The notes: a model not told the origin generated them from the letters alone. 64,000 nucleotides of DNA from Kitasatospora sp. NA04385 (GCF_013364235.1 NZ_CP054919.1:3242054-3306053); one strand, 5' to 3'. Numbered from the stretch's first letter, positions 17,656 through 25,372 are shown. Translations and numbers: made by a program.

Positions 17656-18438
17656 ATGGAGATCACGGAGCGGGTGGCAGTGCTGGGGCTGGGCCGGATG
17701 GGGCTTCCGATGGCCCGTCGGCTGGACGGTGTGGCGAAGGAGTTGACGGTCTGGAACCGGACGGCGGGCCGGGCGGGGGGCCTGGCCGAGGCGGCCTCCC
17801 CCGAGGAGGCGGTGCGCGGTGCGGACGTGGTGGTGACGGTGCTCGCCGACCCGGCGGCGGTCGTCGAGGTGGCGGACCGGTTCCGTCCGGCGCTCGCCCC
17901 GGGTGCGCTGTGGATCGACATATCCTCGATCGGCCCGGCCGCCGTCGCCGAGCAGCGGGCCCAACTCCCGGACGGCGTGCAGCTGGTGGACGCCCCGGTG
18001 CTCGGCAGCGTCACCGCCGCCGCGGCCGGCTCGCTGGTCGTCTACGCGGGCGGCGAGGACTCCGCGCTGGACCGGGCGCAGCCCGTGCTGGAGCACCTCG
18101 GCCGGGTGGTCCGCTGCGGCGGCCCCGGCGCGGGCGCGGCCCTCAAGCTGGTCATGATGGGCGCCGTCGTCAGCTCGGTGACCGTGGTCGGCGAGGCCCT
18201 GGCCGTCGCCGAACGCCTCGGCGTCCCCGCCGCGCAGGCCCGCCGGGCCCTGGCCGCGGGCCCGCTGTCCGGCGTGATGGCCCGGATCGACAGCACCGAC
18301 GCGGACTTCCCGATCCGCCTCGCCGCCAAGGACCTCGCCCTCGCGGGGGGCGGCCCGGTCTTCGCCGCCGCCCTGGCCACCCTCCTCGCCGACCCGGCCC
18401 GCGCCGAACTCGACCTCGGGGCGGCGGCGAACGGCTGA
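17656..18438 (+). CDS. NAD(P)-dependent beta-hydroxyacid dehydrogenase family oxidoreductase
   Basis: 260 residues, short for the 3-hydroxyisobutyrate dehydrogenase / 6PGDH family (about 290). Rossmann motif VLGLGRMGLPMARRL is at the N terminus, DAPVLGSVTAAAAGSLVVYAGG is the substrate-loop region, and GAGAALKLVMMG contains the catalytic Lys. ATG 17656 is chosen over 17596 because the latter would put the N terminus inside the operator. An imine reductase or 2-hydroxy-3-oxopropionate reductase role is also possible. Likely controlled by the divergent LysR protein. Confidence 0.82.
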   Translation: MEITERVAVLGLGRMGLPMARRLDGVAKELTVWNRTAGRAGGLAEAASPEEAVRGADVVVTVLADPAAVVEVADRFRPALAPGALWIDISSIGPAAVAEQRAQLPDGVQLVDAPVLGSVTAAAAGSLVVYAGGEDSALDRAQPVLEHLGRVVRCGGPGAGAALKLVMMGAVVSSVTVVGEALAVAERLGVPAAQARRALAAGPLSGVMARIDSTDADFPIRLAAKDLALAGGGPVFAAALATLLADPARAELDLGAAANG

Positions 18439-18761
18439 CGGCGAACGGCTGACGGCTGACGGCTGACGGCCCGCCGGAGGCGAACGGCACCGGGGGAAGC
18501 CGGGAAAACGGCGGGAGCGGGCGGCCGGCTCGGCGCGGAGCAGGCGTGGTACGCGGGCGGCGGCGGGTTCCCGGGCCTGCCCGCCGGGGCGGGGCACGGC
18601 CGCAACGGCTACGGGAGCAACGGCTTCGGCGGGGCCGCGCCGCCGCCCGGCCGCGGCCCGCACCGCTGCGTGTTCGCCGTGCGCGCCCTGCCGGTGGAGC
18701 CCCTCGGGCCGGCCTCGGTCAGCGGCGCCGACGCCGTCACCGTCGCCGTCGCGGGCCCCGG
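18439..18761. other. Intergenic region with CGGCTGA repeats and a gene remnant
   Basis: 323 bases between the dehydrogenase and the convergent GntR gene. The first 35 bases hold several near-tandem copies of CGGCTGACGG that start in the stop codon region. From 18541 onward the sequence encodes a decayed PEBP fragment, annotated separately. No other gene is visible. Confidence 0.6.
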
Positions 18762-18765
18762 TCAG
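18541..18765 (+). pseudogene. C-terminal remnant of a YbhB/YbcL (PEBP, Raf-kinase-inhibitor-like) protein
   Basis: An open frame without a start encodes LPAGAGHGRNGYGSNGFGGA, then APPPGRGPHRCVFAVRALPV. This is the bacterial PEBP signature region (G-R-N-x-Y-G, G-F-G-G-x-x-P-P-P-G, P-H-R-x-x-F-x-V-x-A-L). About 75 of the expected 160-180 residues remain. The N-terminal ligand-binding half is missing, and the end runs directly into the GntR stop codon at 18762, so both ends look cut by recombination. GC3 is still high, indicating recent decay. Confidence 0.75.
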
Positions 18766-19520
18766 GCGTCGAAGTCGTACTCCAGGATGTACGAGGCCGA
18801 GTCGAGCACCATCTCGTTGACCTCCACCGCCTGCCCGTCCTCGGCGAACGCGATCCGGTGCACCAGGAACACGGGCGTGCCCGGCGCCAGCGCCAGCCGG
18901 TCCGCCTCGTCCCCCGCGGGCATCCGGGAGCGGATCTGCTCCTGGAAGTGCACCGGCTTGTGGCCCAGTTCGGCGAGCCGGGCGTACGTGCCGCCGGGGC
19001 CGGTGTCGGGGTCGGTGATCCGGCTGCCCGCCACCAGCGCGGCCGGCAGGTACGAGTCGGAGAGCAGCACCGGCTTGCCGTCCAGCACGAAGCGGCGGCT
19101 GCGCACGCAGGCCGGTTCGCCGCCCTTGAGGCCGAGCACGGCGGCGATCTGCTCGGGCGCCTCCCGTTCGGTGACGCTCAGCTGGTCCACCGCCAGCTCG
19201 CGGGAGGCTATGTCGGCCGACCAGACCGAGGCCCCGCCGCCCCACGTCCGGCCGGCGAGCCGCTGGATGCCGCGGCGCCGTATCGGCCGGAACTCCCGCA
19301 CGAAGACGCCCACCCCCCGGCGGGCCTCCGCTATCCCCTCGCCCTGCAGCACGCCGAGCGCCTGACGCGCCGTCATCCTGGCCACGCCGTACGTCGCCAT
19401 CAGGTCGTTCTCGCCGGGGAGCCGGTCGCCGGGGCGGTAGCGCCCGGCGTCGATCTCGCGCTTGAGGTCGTCGGCGATCCGCTGGTACTTGGGCTGCGTG
19501 GCGCGCGGTTGACTGGTCAT
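18762..19520 (-). CDS. GntR-family regulator with UTRA domain (HutC subfamily)
   Basis: 252 residues. The winged HTH at about 8-75 (PKYQRIADDLKREIDAGRY, then MTARQALGVLQGEG) is followed by a UTRA ligand domain (about 95-250). It is divergent from the ATPase gene at 19690, and three TCTAGA-centred elements lie between them. One overlaps the likely -10 (TAGGAT, minus strand 19558-19553) of its own promoter, implying negative autoregulation. KorSA/TraR-like regulators of integrative elements are in the same family, but no conjugative genes are near. Confidence 0.9.
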   Translation of the reverse strand: MTSQPRATQPKYQRIADDLKREIDAGRYRPGDRLPGENDLMATYGVARMTARQALGVLQGEGIAEARRGVGVFVREFRPIRRRGIQRLAGRTWGGGASVWSADIASRELAVDQLSVTEREAPEQIAAVLGLKGGEPACVRSRRFVLDGKPVLLSDSYLPAALVAGSRITDPDTGPGGTYARLAELGHKPVHFQEQIRSRMPAGDEADRLALAPGTPVFLVHRIAFAEDGQAVEVNEMVLDSASYILEYDFDA

Positions 19521-19544
19521 GTCGGCGGACTTCCTTCCCCTCTT

Positions 19545-19616
19545 CTCTAGACATCCTACGCAGGGGCGGCTCCTGACGCATTGACATCTCTAGAGATTTC
19601 AGCTTGTCTAGAGATG
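19545..19616. promoter_or_regulatory. Triple TCTAGA operator between GntR and ATPase genes
   Basis: Core TCTAGA occurs at 19546-19551, 19589-19594 and 19607-19612. The middle copy is a perfect 12-bp palindrome, ATCTCTAGAGAT (19586-19597); the others are CTCTAGACAT and TGTCTAGAGATG. The last two are 18 bases apart. TTGACA at 19581-19586 on the plus strand overlaps the middle site and may be a -35 element for the ATPase gene. The likely ligand is the divergent GntR protein. Confidence 0.7.
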
Positions 19617-19689
19617 TTGGGATCTGACATACCCTCATATCGGCTGCCGAGTCTCCGCCCATCGGGCGAAACCGCGTGAGGAGCCCGCC

Positions 19690-20244
19690 ATGTCCGTCCA
19701 CCGTCGATGGTTCTCACTGCCTCGCGAGCCCGCCACCGTCGCCGCCGGACGCCGCCGGGTCCGCGACCTCCTCACCGCCTGGAACACCCCCCTGGACGAG
19801 GACACCCGCTTCACCCTCGACCTGGTCACCTCCGAACTCCTCGGCAACGCCGTCCGCCACGCCACCGGGGACGCCGTCACCGTCGGGGTGCACGCCGACC
19901 CGCTGCACCACCGCGCCGTCATCGAGGTCTACGACTCCTCCACCGCCGTCCCCGTCCCCGGCCGCCCCGCCGAGGACGAGGAGTCCGGCCGCGGCCTGCT
20001 CCTGATCGCCGAACTCGCCCTCGCCCACGGCGTGGTCCGCAAGCGCGGCGGCAAATGGGTCTGGGCCGAGATCGCCCTCCCCGGCGCCGCCGCCCGCCCG
20101 TCCGGGGCGGCCCGCCCGGCCGACACCGCCCGCCCGTCCGGGCGGCCCGCCCGGCCGACACCGCCCGCCCGGCCGACGACGCCGGCCCCGCCGCACAAGG
20201 CCCCGCACGGCGGGGTCGCCCCCTGGGCGATGACCTGCCAGTGA
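19690..20244 (+). CDS. RsbW-like ATP-binding (anti-sigma/kinase fold) protein
   Basis: 184 residues with a GHKL ATPase domain: N box LVTSELLGNAVRHA (about residues 46-59), G1 EVYDSSTAVP and G2 SGRGLLLIAELA. It has no histidine phospho-acceptor, so it belongs to the large streptomycete RsbW/SpoIIAB-like regulator group. The C-terminal 45 residues are Ala/Arg/Pro low complexity encoded by a 36-base repeat whose second copy has lost one G, so the tail is read in a shifted frame. Possibly controlled by the divergent GntR protein. Confidence 0.82.
   Translation: MSVHRRWFSLPREPATVAAGRRRVRDLLTAWNTPLDEDTRFTLDLVTSELLGNAVRHATGDAVTVGVHADPLHHRAVIEVYDSSTAVPVPGRPAEDEESGRGLLLIAELALAHGVVRKRGGKWVWAEIALPGAAARPSGAARPADTARPSGRPARPTPPARPTTPAPPHKAPHGGVAPWAMTCQ
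20095..20161 (+). repeat. Two-copy 36-base tandem repeat inside the ATPase gene
   Basis: Copies at 20095-20126 and 20131-20161 are identical except that the first has GGGG where the second has GGG. The one-base difference changes the reading frame between copies. Confidence 0.7.
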
Positions 20245-20252
20245 CCGCGGCC

Positions 20253-21201
20253 TCAGGCGGTCAGCGCGCGGTGCAGCTCCGCGGTGCCGCGGCCCAGTGA
20301 CCGCGCCGCCAGCCAGGCCGCCGCGCCCGCGCCGTTGCCCGCGGTGCGCAGCCGGGCCCGGGCCAGCGGGCGGCGAGCAGCGGGCGGAGCCGGGCGGCCA
20401 GCGGGTGTCGGTGGTGAGCAGGCCGCCGGCCAGCACCACCGGGAGCGCGGAACCGGGCGCGCGCAGCAGGGCGAGCGTGTCGAGCAGGTGGTCGGCGGCG
20501 CGGGCCACCAGGGCGAGCGCCGCCGGGTCGCCCGCACCGGCCCGGTCCAGGACGACCGGGGCGAGCCGGGCCAGCCGGGTGGGGGCCTGTGCGTGGACGG
20601 CGGCGATCAGCGCCGACCGCGGGTCCTCGCCCGGGCCGTCGGGGCCGGTCAGCGCCGCGGCGACCGCCGCGTCCAGGCCGGTGAGCGGCTCGTCCCGGTC
20701 GATCGCGGTGAGCGCGCCGGAGACGGCCTCGCGGCCGAGCCAGACGCCCGAGCCGCGGTCGCCCAGCAGCCAGCCGTGCCCGTCCGCGGTGCGGCGCAGT
20801 TCGTGGCCGCGGATCTCGGCGGCCATCCCGCCCGTCCCGCTGAGCACCACGTTCCCGTCCGGCTCGGCGGTGCCGGCGGCGTGCGCCAGCAGCACGTCGC
20901 TCACCAGCACCGGGTGCGCGCCCAGCCCGAGGCCGTCCCAGAGCGCCCCGAAGTCCGAACGCGCCACCAGCCCGCCCGCGAGCCCCAGCACCCCCGCCGC
21001 GACCCGCCCCGGGTCCACCCCGGCCAGCGCGGCCCGCACGGTGTCCCCGATCTCCTTGGCCGCGGTCTCCGCCCCGTGCGCGACCGGGTTCCCCCCGGCG
21101 CCCCGGGCCCGCCCGACCACCCGCCCGTCCAACTCCGCGACCAGGGCGCGCGTACTGGTCCCCCCGACGTCCAACCCGAGCACCAAGGCCGTACCGGTCA
21201 C
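20253..21201 (-). pseudogene. N-acetylglucosamine kinase-like (BadF/BadG ATPase family) gene with two frameshifts
   Basis: ASKHA-fold kinase. From GTG 21201 the frame encodes LGLDVGGTSTRALVAELDG (phosphate 1), VLSGTGGMAAEIRG (phosphate 2) and VVLAGGLLTTDT (adenosine), then loses homology. The expected ending (RLRTAGNGAGAAAWLAARSL) is in another frame that stops at 20253. Total length is 949 bases; adding two bases gives 317 codons. Both lost bases map to the identical sequence CCCGCTGGCC at 20405-20396 and 20370-20361. The middle segment between them reads PLAARLRPLLAAR in the third frame. Either a young pseudogene or paired base-calling errors in C runs. The substrate is inferred from the family only. 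Confidence 0.75.
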
Positions 21202-21263
21202 CGCGAACCTCCAGGCAGAGAGGCCGCCATGCTATTCGGGCCAGGCCGGCGGCACGCGAAATC

Positions 21264-21339
21264 AGGGGCCCGGGGAACGGCGGGGCCGTGCTGCGCAGTG
21301 GCCCCGACAGGGGCCCGGGGAACGGCGGGGCCGTGCTGC
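21264..21339. repeat. 31-base direct repeat, two copies at 45-base period
   Basis: Positions 21264-21294 and 21309-21339 are identical over 31 bases (core GGGGCCCGGGGAACGGCG). The reverse complement of the core resembles the element at 3-42 and 21421-21460. Confidence 0.8.
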
Positions 21340-21420
21340 TGGTGGCCGGAGCCCATCGAAGTGTCCGTGCTGCTGCGTGTCTTTGACAGAACCCGAAGCC
21401 GATGCGCGCTCCGGCAGTGA

Positions 21421-21460
21421 ACCGTCAGCAGCCACGGGCTCGCCGTTCCCCGAGCCCCTG
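21421..21460. repeat. Dispersed intergenic repeat, copy B
   Basis: 38 of 40 bases match 3-42. It lies in inverted orientation relative to the 31-base repeats at 21264 and 21309. Confidence 0.75.
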
Positions 21461-21513
21461 AATGCACACGAGCCCCTGGCGGGGCCCTCCCGTCCGCAGG
21501 TCACCATGGTGGG

Positions 21514-22092
21514 GTGGAGCAGACACCGAAGCGACAGGTCCGGGCCCGGTACGACGAGGAGACGGTGACGGTCTACCAGGCGTTCGGGCCGGAGATCGCC
21601 GAGCCCGCCGCGGCGGCGGGGCGGTTCCCGGCGGCGTTCGACCCGGGGCGGATGACCTGGGTGAAGCCGTCGTTCCGCTGGCTGATGCACCGCAGTGACT
21701 GGGCCCGGAGCGCGGGGCAGGAGCGGGTGCTCGGGGTGGTGATCCGGCGGGCCGGGTTCGACGCCGCGCTGGAGGCGGCGGTGCTGAGCTCGTACGAGCG
21801 GGGGGTGCACGACTCGCGGGCCGCGTGGCAGCGGGAGCTGCGGCGCGCCGAGGCCCGGGTGCAGTGGGACCCGGAGCGGGACCTGGACCTGCGGCCGCTG
21901 GGCCACCGTTCGCTGCAACTGGGGCTGAGCGGCTCGCTGGTGGAGCGCTACCTGGGCGAGTGGCTGGTGCGGATCGAGGACCTGACGCCGCTGGCCCGCG
22001 AGCTGCGCGCCACCCGGGAGCCGGGCCGGTTGCCGCCGGAGCGGCCGTACCCGGTGCCCCCGGGTGCGGCCGTCCGGCTGGGGGTGTCCTGA
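21514..22092 (+). CDS. DUF4291 domain protein
   Basis: 192 residues from GTG 21514. The family signature is clear: VRARYDEETVTVYQAFGPEI, then RMTWVKPSFRWLMHRSDWA and QERVLGVVIRRAGFDAAL. The domain spans almost the whole protein. DUF4291 has no known activity; the conserved charged and aromatic residues look catalytic or nucleic-acid-binding, which is speculation. It converges closely on the SGNH hydrolase gene (10-base gap). Confidence 0.88.
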   Translation: MEQTPKRQVRARYDEETVTVYQAFGPEIAEPAAAAGRFPAAFDPGRMTWVKPSFRWLMHRSDWARSAGQERVLGVVIRRAGFDAALEAAVLSSYERGVHDSRAAWQRELRRAEARVQWDPERDLDLRPLGHRSLQLGLSGSLVERYLGEWLVRIEDLTPLARELRATREPGRLPPERPYPVPPGAAVRLGVS

Positions 22093-22102
22093 CCCCCCGG
22101 GG

Positions 22103-23758
22103 TCAGCCGTGCAGGTAGACGATGCCGAGCTTGGTGAGCCGCCAGTGCTGGGCGGCGGAGCCGTCGTCGGCGGCGAGCCGGACGAGGGCGTTGCCCTGGC
22201 CGTCGGTCTGCGGGCCGGCGGTGGCGAGCTTGGTCGGGTCCTGGGAGTCGGCGAGCCGGTAGGTGCCGTCGCCGACGGGCTTCAGCAGCCAGTGCTGGTT
22301 GCCGCCGCCGTTGCAGCGCCACTGCTGGACCTTGGCGCCGGGAGCGGTGGAGGCCCCGGCCACGTCGAGGCACATGTCGCGGTTGCCGCTGAAGTCGAGT
22401 TCGTAGCTGCCGCCGGCCTTGGCCTCGAGGACGAAGGACTGGTTGAGCCCGCCGGTGGCCGGATAGGTGAGGGCGGTGCGGCCGTTGGTGGCGTCGCCGT
22501 AGCTGCCGCCGCCGGAGAGGTCGAGCACCTTGCCGTCGGCCTGGTTGGTGAGCTGGTACCAGGCGCCGTCCTCGGGGGTGTCGGGGAACGGCTGCCCGGG
22601 GGTGAGCGCGGTGATCGAGGTGCCGTCCTGCTGGTTGAGCGAGCAGAACGCCTGGTCGAGCGCGGCCTGCTGGTAGAACTGCCGCAGGCAGGCGGCCTCG
22701 GCGGCGTACCCGGCGACCCGCAGGTGGTACGACTGGCGGACGTTGTTCATGCACAGGCCGGGAATGGAGATCGGGCTGTCGCAGCCGTTGCGGGTCTTCT
22801 CGGACAGGTCGATCACGTCGCCGTTGGTGTACTCGTACGGGGAGGTGGTCCACTCGGCGCAGACCTCGTGGCCGAAGGCGACCCGGCGCTGGTCGAGGTA
22901 GCGCACCCCGGGGACGCCCGCGGCGGCCTCGCGCAGGGCGTCGCTGAGGGTGGGGACGACCCAGTTGTGGCCCCAGGCGAGGTCCTCGGGGAAGGCGGGG
23001 CAGCCGTCGGCGACCTTGCCGGCGTAGTCGTTGCGCCGGATGTCGGGGGTGATCGGGTTGAAGTACGACTGGTAGACCAGCTGGTAGGAGTCGTCCGTGT
23101 AGCCGGCCGCCCGCATGGTGCTCCGGACGCTGGTGAGCGCGGCGGTCACCTTGGGCTTGACCGCGGCGGCGCGGCGGGTGATCTCGGCGCTGCCGATGGT
23201 GTCCCGGCAGCCCTTGGACTGCGGGATCGGGAAGTACTGGGCGAGGCAGTCCATCATGATGTTCGCGAACTCGAAGTCGTCGTTGGCGCCGATCGTGACG
23301 ACCACCATCTTGACGTCGTACTGGCGTGCGGTGGCCGCGAGTTGGACGTCCTGCTTGGGTTCGCCGAAGTCGCCGCTGCCCGGCCCGGTGATCTTCGCCA
23401 GCTCGGGGTCGCTGACCAGGTCGCCGGTCTGGGCGCCGGAGCAGGCCAGGTCGATCGGGGTGACGCCGGGCAGCTTGGTCACGAAGATCTCGGACTTGGT
23501 GGAGCGGTGGCAGTAGTTGGTGGGCGTGTCGGTGCCGGGGACGTAGTCGTCGTTCGTGTCGGTGCCGGCGCCCTCGCCGGAGATCGCGCTGTCGCCGAGC
23601 GCGACGATCGCGGCGGGCTTGCCGGGGCTGCCGGACGCGGCCTGCGCGTCGGCGGCGCCGAGGCCGGAGCCGAGGCCGAGGGCGGCGAGCAGGGCGGCGG
23701 TGGCAAGCAGGACGGGCGGACGGCGGCGGGCGGGGGCGGAGCGGGGTGACCTGGACAC
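22103..23758 (-). CDS. Secreted SGNH/GDSL lipase with C-terminal ricin-type lectin domain
   Basis: 551 residues. A signal peptide (about 1-40, ending DAQA/A) precedes an SGNH hydrolase domain with nucleophile Ser57 in ALGDSAISGEG, block III VVTIGANDDFEF, and many cysteines suggesting disulfides. The last 150 residues form a ricin B-type trefoil (DLSGGGSYGDATNG, CLDVAGASTAPGAKVQQW, NQHWLLKP and AQHWRLTK), likely binding carbohydrate. GTG 23758 has AAGGAG six bases upstream. It acts outside the cell, probably on lipid or acylated polysaccharide esters. Promoter at 23858-23886. Confidence 0.92.
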   Translation of the reverse strand: MSRSPRSAPARRRPPVLLATAALLAALGLGSGLGAADAQAASGSPGKPAAIVALGDSAISGEGAGTDTNDDYVPGTDTPTNYCHRSTKSEIFVTKLPGVTPIDLACSGAQTGDLVSDPELAKITGPGSGDFGEPKQDVQLAATARQYDVKMVVVTIGANDDFEFANIMMDCLAQYFPIPQSKGCRDTIGSAEITRRAAAVKPKVTAALTSVRSTMRAAGYTDDSYQLVYQSYFNPITPDIRRNDYAGKVADGCPAFPEDLAWGHNWVVPTLSDALREAAAGVPGVRYLDQRRVAFGHEVCAEWTTSPYEYTNGDVIDLSEKTRNGCDSPISIPGLCMNNVRQSYHLRVAGYAAEAACLRQFYQQAALDQAFCSLNQQDGTSITALTPGQPFPDTPEDGAWYQLTNQADGKVLDLSGGGSYGDATNGRTALTYPATGGLNQSFVLEAKAGGSYELDFSGNRDMCLDVAGASTAPGAKVQQWRCNGGGNQHWLLKPVGDGTYRLADSQDPTKLATAGPQTDGQGNALVRLAADDGSAAQHWRLTKLGIVYLHG

Positions 23759-23857
23759 TCATGACTCCTTGCGAGGGTGGGGGATCGCCCGGCGGCTGCC
23801 GGGCGGCGCGGAGCACGGGGCCGGGCGGACGGCCCGGCGAACATGAGGCAGGCTCAC

Positions 23858-23886
23858 ATGCTAGGTACTGACAGGTAACACAACAA
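23858..23886 (-). promoter_or_regulatory. Predicted promoter of the SGNH lipase
   Basis: On the minus strand, TTGTTG (23886-23881) and TAGCAT (23863-23858) are 17 bases apart, a good match to a housekeeping-type promoter, 100 bases before the GTG start. Confidence 0.55.
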
Positions 23887-23936
23887 GACTCGCGACAGCA
23901 TGACGCCCCGTCACCCACCGCCCCCGGAAAGCGGAC

Positions 23937-23980
23937 GAGCCGCCGCCCGCACCCCGCCAGGAGGGTGCGGACGGCGGCTC
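23937..23980 (-). terminator. Terminator of the first chaplin gene
   Basis: 18-bp arms (23937-23954 and 23963-23980) with one mismatch and an eight-base loop lie 21 bases beyond the minus-strand chaplin stop. Confidence 0.85.
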
Positions 23981-24000
23981 GGCCGACCAGGGGTCGCGCG

Positions 24001-24240
24001 TCAGCCGACGTTGGCGCAGGAGTTGCCGAACGCCGGGTTCAGGGCGCCGATCACGTCGATCGAGTTGCCGCACAGGTTGACCGGGATGTGGACCGGCACC
24101 TGGATCTCGTTGCCGGAGGCGACACCGGGGGAACCGGCGGCGACACCCTCGGCGCCGCTGCTCGCCATGGCGGAGCCCGCACCGGCGGCGACGATGCCCA
24201 CGACAGCGGCGCCGACGGCGGCGGCCTTCTTGATGCTCAT
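24001..24240 (-). CDS. Short chaplin
   Basis: 79 residues with a signal peptide (about 1-26, GAGSAMA/SSG) and one chaplin domain (DUF320): GVASGNEIQVPVHIPVNLCG and LNPAFGNSCANVG. The two cysteines form the disulfide typical of short chaplins. Secreted, self-assembling amyloid surfactant that lowers surface tension and coats aerial hyphae. ATG 24240 has GAGGAG nine bases upstream; more distal in-frame starts lack an RBS. It has no sortase signal, so it is a ChpD-H-type rather than ChpA-C-type protein. It is divergent from two further chaplins. Confidence 0.95.
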   Translation of the reverse strand: MSIKKAAAVGAAVVGIVAAGAGSAMASSGAEGVAAGSPGVASGNEIQVPVHIPVNLCGNSIDVIGALNPAFGNSCANVG

Positions 24241-24689
24241 GCTGAGTCTCCTCGATAAATCAGATCTTCCAATTGCCGCGCCGGGGGCTGCCGGTAGGAA
24301 GCACACGGGACGTGCACCAGGCCAACGAAACCGCCCCGGTGCAGTTGCGCACGCCCCCGAACAATCACCCGCTCGGCGTAATCCGCCGCATTCGGGTGAT
24401 CGGCGGATCCGCCCGTTTCCCCGGCCGCCCCGGCTCGTTCTTCCTCACGAACACCGCTCCACAGGCAGCCCCGAGCCGCCCTGGACGCGCCGCGGAACGA
24501 CCGCTCCCCGCCGTGAGCGAGCGGTCGCGGGCGCACCCCGACGCGGCACGCTTCGCCCAAGCCACGGGCGACACGAGGGTGTTGGGCCGCGTGAGTGACA
24601 TTCACGGCGCATCCGGAAAACCCCGGGCGATGATGCGATCGCCCGGCACCCGACCATCCACAGTCGGGCAGAACGTGAGGAAGAAAGCT
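24241..24689. other. Divergent control region between chaplin genes
   Basis: 449 bases, less GC-rich than the surroundings. It holds a sigma-BldN-like promoter for the left chaplin (24324-24349), an inverted repeat ATCACCCG (24364-24371) / CGGGTGAT (24393-24400), and CGGGTGATCGG at 24393-24403, which recurs at 27876-27886. No gene is supported. Confidence 0.5.
24324..24349 (-). promoter_or_regulatory. Sigma-BldN-like promoter of the first chaplin
   Basis: Minus strand CGCAAC (24349-24344), 16-base spacer, CGTT (24327-24324), 84 bases before the ATG. As I recall, sigma-BldN promoters have CGTAAC at -35 and CGTT at -10. One mismatch in -35. Confidence 0.5.
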
Positions 24690-24932
24690 ATGCGCAACTT
24701 CAAGAAGGCCGCGGTCCTGTCCGTCGCCGCCGCCGGCCTGGTCCTCGGCTCGGCCGGTCTGGCCAACGCCTCCTCCGGCGCCGAGGGCGTCGCCGCCGGC
24801 TCCCCCGGCGTGCTCTCCGGCAACCTGATCCAGGTCCCGGTGCACGTCCCGGTCAACGTCTGCGGCAACACCGTCAACGTCATCGGCCTGCTGAACCCGG
24901 CGTTCGGCAACTCCTGCGCCAACGTCGGCTGA
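24690..24932 (+). CDS. Short chaplin
   Basis: 80 residues. Signal peptide about 1-27 (GSAGLANA/SSG), then a single chaplin domain with VPVHVPVNVCGNTVNVIG and LNPAFGNSCANVG, two cysteines. GTGAGGAA precedes the ATG. It is almost identical to the next gene through the domain, so the two are recent paralogues. Same coat-forming role as the divergent chaplin. Confidence 0.95.
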   Translation: MRNFKKAAVLSVAAAGLVLGSAGLANASSGAEGVAAGSPGVLSGNLIQVPVHVPVNVCGNTVNVIGLLNPAFGNSCANVG

Positions 24933-24951
24933 ACTGCCTGACGCAGCGCCC

Positions 24952-24983
24952 GCGCCGCACCGCACACCCGTGCGGTGCGGCGC
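24952..24983 (+). terminator. Hairpin between the two plus-strand chaplins
   Basis: A perfect 14-bp stem (GCGCCGCACCGCAC at 24952-24965, complement at 24970-24983) has a four-base loop. It lies 20 bases after the stop and suggests separate transcripts or attenuation. Confidence 0.85.
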
Positions 24984-25018
24984 ACCAACTCCCTGTGTGA
25001 TCTAGGAGATCAACCCCC

Positions 25019-25309
25019 ATGCAGAACGTGAAGAAGGCCGCCGTCCTGTCGGCCGCCGCTGCCGGCCTGGTGCTCGGCTCGGCCGGTCTGGCCAACGCCT
25101 CGGCCGGCGCCGAGGGCGTCGCCGCCAACTCCCCCGGCGTGCTCTCGGGCAACGCCGTGCAGGTGCCGGTGCACGTCCCGGTGAACGTCTGCGGCAACTC
25201 GATCAACGTCATCGGCCTGCTGAACCCGGCGTTCGGCAACTCCTGCGCCAACATCGACGCCCCGGTCGTCGAGGAGCCCCCGGCGCCGCCGGTCGGCGAC
25301 GACTGCTGA
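25019..25309 (+). CDS. Chaplin with acidic, cysteine-ending tail
   Basis: 96 residues. Signal peptide about 1-27, one chaplin domain with the usual two cysteines (NVCGNSINVIG, FGNSCAN), then a 17-residue extension IDAPVVEEPPAPPVGDDC that is acidic, proline-rich and ends in a third cysteine at the very C terminus. Typical short chaplins end right after the second cysteine. No LPXTG or membrane anchor is present. An AGGAGAT element precedes the ATG. The extra Cys could cross-link chaplin fibrils, an inference only. Confidence 0.93.
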   Translation: MQNVKKAAVLSAAAAGLVLGSAGLANASAGAEGVAANSPGVLSGNAVQVPVHVPVNVCGNSINVIGLLNPAFGNSCANIDAPVVEEPPAPPVGDDC

Positions 25310-25350
25310 CCAGCCCCCGGCTGATCGGCAACCCCGTGCAGACCGCCCCT

Positions 25351-25372
25351 CGGCCCCGTGGCCGGGGGGCCG
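25351..25372 (+). terminator. Hairpin after the third chaplin
   Basis: CGGCCCC (25351-25357) and GGGGCCG (25366-25372) form a 7-bp stem with an eight-base loop. Confidence 0.5.

Larger units (their letters stand above)
21202..21513. other. Repeat-bearing intergenic region
   Basis: 312 bases between the kinase-like gene and the DUF4291 gene. It contains a 31-base direct repeat (21264 and 21309) and an inverted relative (21421-21460) also found at the window start. No gene is supported. Confidence 0.6.

Noticed and set aside
21264..21460. CRISPR-like short repeats
   Set aside because: Only two direct copies with a 14-base gap, no spacers of normal size and no cas genes.
25019..25309. Third chaplin read as a sortase-anchored long chaplin
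   Set aside because: Only one chaplin domain, no LPXTG, no C-terminal membrane helix.
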